DNA of 5,907 bases from JBQCDV01 sp051960855 (GTDB taxonomy: Bacteria > Actinomycetota > Actinomycetes > JAJZTN01), in contig JBQCDV010000161.1 in assembly GCA_051960855.1 (NCBI GenBank), positions 1 to 5,907 on the forward strand, written 5' to 3'. Made by a program: the position numbers and the translations under genes. Numbering within the stretch: the first letter of the stretch is position 1; each line of letters starts with the position of its first letter. This document shows positions 1 to 5,039 of this stretch, one piece after another. Under the pieces are notes generated by a model. It saw only the letters and a program-made list of their open reading frames with translations, did not search any database and had not been told where the DNA came from.

Positions 1-481
1 AGGAGCGCTGCGTCTCGGCGACGACCAGCTCGTGCTGCTCAGTGCTGCCGTCGACGAACTCGTAGTGCCCCGGCTTGCCCTGCTGCACCAGCTTGCGCTG
101 CGGGCCGGGCACGTAGAACACCGGCCGCAGCTCGCGGTACCGCCCGGACTCCTCGTTATACGAGGCGATGCGGTGCCGCATGAACTCACGGAAGACGAAG
201 ATCGGCGCCTGCACGTAGAACGTCATCGAGTTGTGCTCGAAGGGGCTGCCGTGCCGCTCCCGCATCAGGTAGTTGATGAGCCCCTTCGACCGGGTCGGGT
301 CGGCGTCGAGCTCGGCGAGGGTCTGCTCGCCCTTGGTCGACACCCGCGCTCCGAAGATGACATCGGCGTCGCTGGCCGCCCCGCGGACGAGCTCGACGGT
401 CATGTCGCTGCGGAACACGACACCGTCCCCGGTCGTCGGGTCGGTCTCGATGGTGTCGGCGGTCTCCGCGCTCGCAGTCAC
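1..481 (-). CDS. thyX: Flavin-dependent thymidylate synthase ThyX, C-terminus cut by window edge
   Basis: ThyX makes dTMP from dUMP in the cytoplasm, using methylene-tetrahydrofolate as carbon donor and FAD/NAD(P)H as reductant; it replaces or supplements ThyA. About 160 residues are visible and the family is usually some 230-250 long, so the C-terminal third lies left of the window. The diagnostic ThyX signature is intact: RHRIAS at residues 102-107, followed by NEESGRY (109-115), which fits RHRxxSxNExSxRY. The conserved SPFEH stretch is at 79-83. I chose the GTG at 479-481 because an in-frame TAA lies 4 codons upstream (491-493) and this is the first start after it. No Shine-Dalgarno sequence precedes it; see the possible leaderless promoter. 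A later in-frame ATG (residue 27) is possible but would remove sequence just before the conserved core. It is transcribed divergently from the flavoprotein gene. The family call is near certain; the start is less so. Confidence 0.93.
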   Translation of the reverse strand, partial: MTASAETADTIETDPTTGDGVVFRSDMTVELVRGAASDADVIFGARVSTKGEQTLAELDADPTRSKGLINYLMRERHGSPFEHNSMTFYVQAPIFVFREFMRHRIASYNEESGRYRELRPVFYVPGPQRKLVQQGKPGHYEFVDGSTEQHELVVAETQRS

Positions 482-487
482 GGTGAG

Positions 488-493
488 AGGTTA
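488..493 (-). promoter_or_regulatory. Candidate -10 element of a leaderless thyX promoter
   Basis: Read on the minus strand, TAACCT (TAnnnT consensus) ends 6 bases before the GTG start of thyX, the sequence between being CTCACC. This is the distance expected if transcription begins at the G of GTG, a common arrangement in actinobacteria. The lack of any purine-rich ribosome binding site in front of the GTG agrees with it. No convincing TTGACA-like -35 box is visible about 17-18 bases further upstream. The assignment is an inference from spacing alone. Confidence 0.4.
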
Positions 494-657
494 CGACCCG
501 GCGCACGCCTCAGGCGCGCACCTCGACGCGAACGTTGCGGCCGTCGCCACCTACCCGGCCGTCCCCGAGCGCAAGGAGCCGTTGAAGCGCGATGAGATTG
601 CTTGTCGCTGCGGCGTCCCGCGAGCACGGTGGAGTCGTCACCCCAACCCGGCTACCT

Positions 658-663
658 AGGGAG
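658..663 (+). promoter_or_regulatory. Ribosome binding site that fixes the flavoprotein start at 670
   Basis: AGGGAG lies 6 bases before the ATG at 670. The alternative upstream ATG at 592 has no comparable purine-rich sequence, and the 26 residues it would add are not part of the recognisable flavoprotein fold. This favours 670 as the real start. Confidence 0.7.
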
Positions 664-669
664 CGCGTC

Positions 670-2115
670 ATGCCACAGCCAGCTGGTGCCACCCTCGACA
701 TCTCCCTGCTCCGCGACCTGCAGCAGCGGGTCCGGGGGCCGGTGATCACGCCGACCGATGAGCAGTACGGCGAGGTGAGCCGGGTCTTCAACGCGATGAT
801 CGAACGGCGCCCGCGCGTCATCGTCCGAGCGGTCGACGTAGCCGACGTGCGCGCCGTCCTCGACGTCGCCCGGCAGAGCTCGCTGGACCTCGCCATCAGA
901 GGCGGCGGCCACCATGGCGCCGGCCTCGGCACGAGCGACGGGATCGTCCTGGATCTGTCGCTCATGCGAGGGGTCTCGGTCGACCCGCAGAGCGGTCGGG
1001 GGCAGGTCGCGGGCGGTGCCACCATCGGCGACGTCGACCACGCCGGCGCCGCCTTCGGCCTGACGGTCCCGAGCGGCATCATCAGCACCACGGGCGTCGG
1101 CGGTATCACGCTCGGGGGTGGACTGGGCCACCTGACCCGCCGCTACGGCCTGTCGATCGACAACCTGGCGGCGGCCGAGGTCGTGCTCGCCGACGGCAGC
1201 ATCGTCACCGCGGACGCCGACCACGACCCCGAGCTGTTCTGGGCGTTGCGGGGCGGTGGCGGCAACTACGGCGTCGTCGTGCGCTTCGTCTTCCGGATGC
1301 AGCCGGTGCGCACCGTCGTCGCGGGGCCGATGCTGTGGCCGATCGAGCGCACCGGGGAGGTGCTGGACTGGTACCGCGACTTCCTGCCCGCCGCGCCCCG
1401 GGAGCTCAACGGCTTCTTCGCGCTGCTGAGCGTGCCGCCTGCCGACCCGTTCCCGGTGGACCTCCGGCTGCGCAAGATGTGCGCGGTGGCCTGGTGCTAC
1501 ACCGGAGACCCTGGCACCGCTGACGAGTTGCTCGCCCCGGCTCGGGCGCTGCATCCGGTGCTCGACGGTGTCGCTCCGCTGCCCTGGCCCGCCTGGAACT
1601 CCGCCTTCGACGCCGTCTATCCCCCCGGCGACCAGTGGTACTGGCGAGCGGACTACCTCGACTCCATCCCGGACGAGGCGGTGGCGGTCCACGAGGAGTG
1701 GGGTGAGCGGCTGCCGACCTGGAAGTCGACGATGCACCTCTACCCGATCGACGGGGCACCGACCGACGTGGCCCGTGACGAGACGCCGTTCGCCTACCGC
1801 GGCGCGCGCTGGGCGGGCGTCATCGCCGGGGTCGACCCTGAGCCGGCCAGGGCCGCCGAGCTGCGCGACTGGTGCGTGGGCTACTGGGAGGCGCAGCACC
1901 CGTACTCGGCGGGAGGCGCCTACATCAACATGATGATGGACGAGGGACAGGACCGGGTCCGGGCCTCCTACGGCCCTCACTACGACCGGCTCACCCGGGT
2001 CAAGGCCGCCTACGACCCGAGCAACCTGTTCCACGTCAACCAGAACATCCCCCCGGCGGTGCCGGGCGCCATCCCGGGACAGCGGACTCCGGAGGCGTCG
2101 GCGCAGCCAGTGTGA
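670..2115 (+). CDS. FAD-binding oxidoreductase, berberine bridge enzyme-like (VAO/PCMH family)
   Basis: A 481-residue flavoprotein. The N-terminal PCMH-type FAD domain covers roughly residues 44-214: RGGGHH at 78-82, where H81 is the expected 8-alpha-histidyl FAD attachment site; a VGG-x3-LGGGLG loop near 143-153; RRYGLSIDNL at 157-166; and LFWALRGGGGNYGVV at 189-203. A substrate domain rich in aromatic residues follows. The C-terminal BBE segment ends in YDPSNLFHVNQN, near residues 448-459. Doubly linked BBE enzymes carry a cysteine shortly before the VGG turn; here the stretch reads STTGVGG (139-145) with no cysteine, so FAD is probably attached through His only, as in 6-hydroxy-D-nicotine oxidase. 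There is no signal peptide, so it is probably cytoplasmic. Members oxidise alcohols, amines, sugars or alkaloids, and the substrate here cannot be told from sequence. It is a single gene, convergent with paaE and divergent from thyX, so a role in phenylacetate metabolism is only a neighbourhood guess. Confidence 0.9.
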   Translation: MPQPAGATLDISLLRDLQQRVRGPVITPTDEQYGEVSRVFNAMIERRPRVIVRAVDVADVRAVLDVARQSSLDLAIRGGGHHGAGLGTSDGIVLDLSLMRGVSVDPQSGRGQVAGGATIGDVDHAGAAFGLTVPSGIISTTGVGGITLGGGLGHLTRRYGLSIDNLAAAEVVLADGSIVTADADHDPELFWALRGGGGNYGVVVRFVFRMQPVRTVVAGPMLWPIERTGEVLDWYRDFLPAAPRELNGFFALLSVPPADPFPVDLRLRKMCAVAWCYTGDPGTADELLAPARALHPVLDGVAPLPWPAWNSAFDAVYPPGDQWYWRADYLDSIPDEAVAVHEEWGERLPTWKSTMHLYPIDGAPTDVARDETPFAYRGARWAGVIAGVDPEPARAAELRDWCVGYWEAQHPYSAGGAYINMMMDEGQDRVRASYGPHYDRLTRVKAAYDPSNLFHVNQNIPPAVPGAIPGQRTPEASAQPV

Positions 2116-2123
2116 TCCCCCCG

Positions 2124-2159
2124 GCGCAGCGCGAGGGACGCCGGCGTCAGCCGCTGCGC
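2124..2159. terminator. Nested inverted repeat in the convergent gap, candidate bidirectional terminator
   Basis: The outer arms GCGCAGCG (2124-2131) and CGCTGCGC (2152-2159) pair perfectly over 8 bp. Inside them is a perfect 12-base palindrome, GACGCCGGCGTC (2137-2148). An alternative 7-bp pairing joins GGGACGC (2135-2141) to GCGTCCC (2172-2178). The element sits between two genes that end towards each other, where a terminator for both is expected. There is no T-tract on either strand, so it is not a classical intrinsic terminator; GC-rich hairpins without U-tails do occur at actinobacterial gene ends. Confidence 0.4.
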
Positions 2160-2195
2160 TGAGGCGTCGCTGCGTCCCGTTGCGCTCAGGCGTCG
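2155..2195. repeat. Near-identical 15-base direct repeat spanning the paaE stop codon
   Basis: The sequences at 2155-2169 and 2181-2195 agree at 14 of 15 bases (TGCGCT, then G or C, then AGGCGTCG), with starts 26 bases apart. The second copy contains the paaE stop codon and last codons; the first lies just beyond the gene and overlaps the hairpin's right arm. The core GAGGCGTCG also occurs at 2092-2100 near the end of the flavoprotein gene. This could be a small duplication or chance in GC-rich DNA. Confidence 0.5.
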
Positions 2196-3337
2196 AAGTC
2201 GACGGCCACCGACGGGGTCTGCGGGTGCGATTGGCAGGCGAGCACATACCCGGCCTCGAGCTCGTCCGGCTCGAGAGCCCAGTTCGCATCCATGGCGACC
2301 TCACCGTCGACGAGCCGGGCCCGGCACGTCCCGCACACGCCGCCCTTGCAGGCAAAGGGAGCGTCGGACCGCACCCGCAGCGCTCCGTCGAGGACCGACT
2401 CTCCGGGGCGCAGGTCGACGGTGCTCGTGCGTCCGTCGAGGGTGAACGTCGCCGTCGCGGCCACCTCCCCGTCCCGAACGTCGCCGTCCCGAACGTCGCC
2501 GCCGCCTGCCGCACCGCCGTTCGAACGCCGACCCGTCTCTCCCTCCACGTGGAACAGCTCGAGATGCACGCGGGCGGCCTCGACCCCGCGGGAGAGGAGC
2601 AGGTCACGCGCCCCCATGACCATGTCGACCGGGCCGCACAGGAACCAGTTGTCGACGTCCTCGGTCGGCACCAGTGCGTCGAGGATCCGGGCCAGGCGGT
2701 CCGGGTCCAGGCGTCCTGAGAAGAGCTCGACCTCCTGGGGCTCGCGCGAGAGGACGTGGACGAGCGTGAAGCGGTCGGGGTAGCGGTCCTTGAGGTCGGC
2801 GAGCTCCTCGAGGAACATCACGTCGCGGGTGGTCCGGTTGCCGTAGAGCAGGGTGACGCGGCTCAGCGGCTCCTGCGCCAGCAGGGTCGTCGCCAGTGAG
2901 AGCACCGGGGTGATACCCGAGCCGGCCGCGACGAAGGCGTGGTGCCGCGCGAGGTCCGGCCGCGGCTGGACCGTGAACCGCCCGATGGGCGTCATGACGT
3001 CGATAGCGTCACCGACACGCAAAGTCCCATGAGCGTGGGCGGAGAAGAGGCCGCCGTCGAGCCGTTTGACGGCAACGCGCAGCTGTCCCGACCCCGCCGG
3101 AGCGCAGATGGAGTAGCTGCGACGGACCTCAACCCCGTCCAGGGTGGTCCGAAGGGTGAGGTGCTGGCCGGGCGCGAAGTCGTAGTCCGCCCGCAGGTGC
3201 TCCGGCACCGCGAAGGTGATGGCCACCGCATCGTCGGTCAGCGGGTCGATGGCCGCCACGCGCAGCTCGTGGAACTCCCCGCGGCGCCGGGCGCTGCCTG
3301 CCGGCGCCAGCGGCGCATCGTCCAGGACCTCAGTCAT
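2186..3337 (-). CDS. paaE: Phenylacetyl-CoA epoxidase reductase subunit PaaE
   Basis: PaaE takes electrons from NAD(P)H through flavin and a [2Fe-2S] cluster to the PaaA di-iron site during epoxidation of phenylacetyl-CoA. Length is 383 residues, somewhat longer than the roughly 350-360 usual for the family. Order of parts: an N-terminal tail (1-20); FAD domain with RSYS at 73-76; NAD(P)-binding domain with GSGITP at 139-144 and FLCGP at 232-236; a low-complexity Gly/Asp/Arg linker at about 265-292; and a plant-type ferredoxin domain at about 295-383 with cluster ligands C330, C335, C338 and C368 (pattern CKGGVCGTC, then CQS). The ATG at 3337 has a GAGAGG ribosome binding site at 3346-3351, 8 bases away. 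It is the last gene of the cluster in this window, separated from paaD by 36 bases, and converges on the flavoprotein gene. The linker is the odd part: an exact tandem duplication gives GDVRDGDVRDGEV. Confidence 0.96.
   Translation of the reverse strand: MTEVLDDAPLAPAGSARRRGEFHELRVAAIDPLTDDAVAITFAVPEHLRADYDFAPGQHLTLRTTLDGVEVRRSYSICAPAGSGQLRVAVKRLDGGLFSAHAHGTLRVGDAIDVMTPIGRFTVQPRPDLARHHAFVAAGSGITPVLSLATTLLAQEPLSRVTLLYGNRTTRDVMFLEELADLKDRYPDRFTLVHVLSREPQEVELFSGRLDPDRLARILDALVPTEDVDNWFLCGPVDMVMGARDLLLSRGVEAARVHLELFHVEGETGRRSNGGAAGGGDVRDGDVRDGEVAATATFTLDGRTSTVDLRPGESVLDGALRVRSDAPFACKGGVCGTCRARLVDGEVAMDANWALEPDELEAGYVLACQSHPQTPSVAVDFDA
2471..2500. repeat. Exact 15-bp tandem duplication within the paaE linker
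   Basis: GTCCCGAACGTCGCC occurs twice back to back (2471-2485 and 2486-2500). The 15-bp unit keeps the reading frame and encodes a five-residue unit, giving GDVRD-GDVRD followed by the related GEVAA. It falls between the NAD(P)-binding and ferredoxin domains of PaaE, where a length change should be tolerated. Slipped-strand replication is the simplest origin. Confidence 0.9.
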
Positions 3338-3345
3338 GTGTCGGG

Positions 3346-3351
3346 CCTCTC
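3346..3351 (-). promoter_or_regulatory. Ribosome binding site of paaE
   Basis: On the minus strand GAGAGG lies 8 bases before the paaE ATG. Unlike paaB-D, paaE does not overlap its upstream neighbour, so this site gives it independent ribosome entry within the presumed operon transcript. Confidence 0.75.
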
Positions 3352-3373
3352 ATGGGTCAGGGCGGCACTGCCC

Positions 3374-3919
3374 TCAGAGGGGCTTCACGCTGTCGAAGGG
3401 CTCGCGGCACTCCTGGCAGACCCACAGCGACTTGCAGGCTGTGGAGCCGAAGCGGCTGGTCTCCCTCGTGCGGGGGGAGCCACAGTGCGGACACCGCACC
3501 GACAGCGTCAGGGAGACCGGGCCCGTCACGTCGCGCACCGGGGAGGGAGGTGCGATGCCCGCGGCCGCGAGCTTCACGTGAGCGGCGTCGCTCATGTCGT
3601 CCGTGCTCCACGCCGGAGCAAGCTGCGTCCTCACGTCCACCCGCTGGACACCCGCCTCCCGGACAGCCGACTCGATGTCCGCACGGATCGTTTCCATGGC
3701 AGGGCAGCCGCTGTACGTCGGGGTAATCGTCACGCTGACTATAAGGCCGTCGCCGTCGGAGAGCAGGTCGACGCCGCGCAGGATCCCGAGGTCGGCGATG
3801 GTGATGAGCGGCAGCTCGGGGTCGAGCACCTGCTCCACGGCCGCCCGGACGCGCGTCGCCAGCTCCTGGTCAGCGGTGGAGGCGGAGGACGGGACTGTCG
3901 ACGGTGCCACCGAGCTCAC
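3374..3919 (-). CDS. paaD: Phenylacetate degradation protein PaaD (DUF59 plus zinc ribbon)
   Basis: PaaD is needed for an active phenylacetyl-CoA epoxidase and is thought to assist metal-centre or Fe-S maturation; it is not a structural part of the PaaABC core. Length is 181 residues from the chosen start. A DUF59/MIP18-type domain at about 20-95 shows DPE (33-35), the ADLGI stretch (42-46) and TPTYSGCPA (66-74), whose C72 is the conserved family cysteine. The C-terminal zinc ribbon has CPHC (143-146), C162 and CQEC (168-171). The reading frame stays open far upstream, but that part is antisense-like shadow of paaC. The GTG at 3917-3919 is preferred because it overlaps the paaC TGA by four bases (GTGA), as at the two preceding junctions. 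Adjacent in-frame GTG codons at 3920-3922 and 3908-3910 are alternatives, and no clear ribosome binding site decides between them. Confidence 0.93.
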   Translation of the reverse strand: MSSVAPSTVPSSASTADQELATRVRAAVEQVLDPELPLITIADLGILRGVDLLSDGDGLIVSVTITPTYSGCPAMETIRADIESAVREAGVQRVDVRTQLAPAWSTDDMSDAAHVKLAAAGIAPPSPVRDVTGPVSLTLSVRCPHCGSPRTRETSRFGSTACKSLWVCQECREPFDSVKPL

Positions 3920-4755
3920 CACTGCGCGTCGGGGTGCTGGCGCGCGATGGACTGCATCTCGCCGAGCAGCCGCCCGAGGTGCTCGCTGTGGATCCCGGCG
4001 CGGCCACCGCGGGCGGTCCAGGACGGCGCCGGCACGTCGAGGGTCGCCTCGGCGAGGACGGTGCGCCAGTACGAGGTGCACTCCTGCTGCAGCGACGACG
4101 GCAGGACCCCCACACCTGCGGCGGCCACGGCGCGATCGACGTCGTCGTCGGTGAACAGCTCCGCGACAAAGGGCCACACGACGTCGAGCCCGGCCTGCAT
4201 GCGCTCGCGGCTGACGTCGGTGCCGTCGCCGAGCCGCAGCACCCACTGCATCGCGTGGTCGCGGTGGTAGGCGACCTCCTTGACGGCCTTGGCCGCCATG
4301 CCCGCCAGGGTCTCGTCGGTCGAGTCGCGCAGCGCCTCGTAGAGGGCGAGCTGGTAGGTGGCGAAGACCAGCTGCCGGGCCATCGTCACGCCGAAGTCGC
4401 CGTTGGGCTGCTCGACGAGCTGGACGTTGGTGAACTCCCGCTCAGTGCGCTGGTAGGCCAGCTGGTCCTCCGTGCGCTCGGGTCCGCCGGCCTTGCCCTG
4501 CAGCTGCCCCGCGTAGGTGAGCAGGATGCGCGCCTGACCCAGCAGGTCGAGGGCCAGGTTGGCCAGAGCGACGTCCTCCTCGATCTGCGGCGCCCGGGAG
4601 ATCCACTCCCCCAGCCGCTGGCTGAGGACCAGCGCGTCGTCACCGAGCCGGAGGGCGTAGCGCGCGAGCACGGCGGGCTCGACGGCGACGGCGGGAGGGG
4701 GCGCGGCGTCGTTCGGGAAGCCCTCGGATCCCGATGCGGGGCGGTCGTCGCTCAC
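3916..4755 (-). CDS. paaC: Phenylacetyl-CoA epoxidase structural subunit PaaC
   Basis: PaaC is the ferritin-like partner that pairs with PaaA in the epoxidase core; in the family it is structural, without the active di-iron site. Length is 279 residues, against about 250 in enterobacteria. The difference is an N-terminal tail (1-27) rich in Pro, Ala and Ser. The recognisable body begins at YALRLGDDALVLSQRLGEW (33-51), continues with LANLALDLLGQARILL (64-79), and ends with the family's C-terminal block GRAGIHSEHLGRLLGEMQ (251-268). The start is a GTG at 4753-4755 overlapping the paaB stop as GTGA. A GAGG at 4766-4769 is a weak ribosome binding site 10 bases away. Coupling to paaB translation is likely. 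The tail could mean that the true start lies further in, but no better start with a ribosome binding site is apparent. Confidence 0.96.
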   Translation of the reverse strand: MSDDRPASGSEGFPNDAAPPPAVAVEPAVLARYALRLGDDALVLSQRLGEWISRAPQIEEDVALANLALDLLGQARILLTYAGQLQGKAGGPERTEDQLAYQRTEREFTNVQLVEQPNGDFGVTMARQLVFATYQLALYEALRDSTDETLAGMAAKAVKEVAYHRDHAMQWVLRLGDGTDVSRERMQAGLDVVWPFVAELFTDDDVDRAVAAAGVGVLPSSLQQECTSYWRTVLAEATLDVPAPSWTARGGRAGIHSEHLGRLLGEMQSIARQHPDAQW

Positions 4756-5039
4756 AGGTGCTGGACCTCGTCGGGGATCGAGTAGAACGTGGGGTGGCGG
4801 TAGACCTTGTCGCCGGCGGGGTCGAAGAAGGCGTCCTTCTCATCGGGACTGCTGGCGGTGATGGCAGCCGCAGGCACCACCCAGATACTCACGCCCTCCT
4901 GACGCCGCGTGTAGAGGTCACGGGCGTTGCGCAGCGCCATCGGCGCGTCAGGGGCATGCAATGAGCCCACGTGGTTGTGGGAGAGGCCACGCTTGCTGCG
5001 CACGAAGACCTCCCAGAGGGGCCAGTCCCGCTGGGTCAC
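4752..5039 (-). CDS. paaB: Phenylacetyl-CoA epoxidase bridging subunit PaaB
   Basis: PaaB is the small subunit that links PaaAC units in the epoxidase and is needed for activity of the complex. Length is 95 residues, matching the family. The whole protein is recognisable: WPLWEVFVRSKRGLSHNHVG near the start (6-25), GSLHAPDAPMALRNARDLYT (25-44), EGVSIWVVP (48-56), ITASSPDEKDAFF (60-72) and the C-terminal KVYRHPTFYSIPDEV (78-92). The start is a GTG at 5037-5039 overlapping the paaA stop as GTGA, with a strong AGGAG ribosome binding site 7 bases upstream inside paaA. Longer versions of this frame running back through paaA are shadow sequence. The stop overlaps the paaC start by four bases. Confidence 0.96.
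   Translation of the reverse strand: MTQRDWPLWEVFVRSKRGLSHNHVGSLHAPDAPMALRNARDLYTRRQEGVSIWVVPAAAITASSPDEKDAFFDPAGDKVYRHPTFYSIPDEVQHL

Larger units (their letters stand above)
482..669. other. Divergent intergenic region between thyX and the flavoprotein gene
   Basis: This 188-base gap separates two genes transcribed away from each other, so it should hold both promoters. Seen in it: the possible thyX -10 box (488-493), a small inverted repeat CGCCT-C-AGGCG at 506-516 lying where the thyX -35 region would be, a less GC-rich stretch around 581-607 with a TTGAAG at 582-587, and the flavoprotein ribosome binding site at 658-663. I found no matching -10 box for the TTGAAG. An in-frame ATG at 592 opens a longer version of the flavoprotein reading frame but lacks a ribosome binding site. 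Confidence 0.6.

Noticed and set aside
506..516. CGCCT-C-AGGCG inverted repeat as an operator for thyX
   Set aside because: The arms are 5 bp and there is no second copy or recognisable regulator consensus; only its position near the promoter is suggestive.
592..669. N-terminal extension of the flavoprotein from the ATG at 592
   Set aside because: It has no ribosome binding site and no similarity to the flavoprotein fold, while the ATG at 670 has AGGGAG at a good distance.
652..2607. A 651-codon open frame on the minus strand opposite the flavoprotein gene
   Set aside because: It lies antisense to a clearly real gene and runs out of frame into paaE. Its translation is Arg/Pro/Ala/Gly-rich with no recognisable domain, as expected for a shadow frame in high-GC DNA.
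3359..3374. Small inverted repeat AGGGC/GCCCT between paaD and paaE as an attenuator
   Set aside because: The stem is only 5 bp with a 6-base loop and no U-tract, which is easily found by chance at this GC content.
3920..4246. Long upstream extension of the paaD frame
   Set aside because: It overlaps paaC in another frame, and its sequence is Arg-rich shadow. PaaD family sequence begins only after the GTG near 3919.
2939..4270. A 443-codon open frame on the plus strand opposite paaE, paaD and paaC
   Set aside because: It spans three well-supported genes on the other strand, has low-complexity Arg/Ala/Gly composition and shows no family motif.
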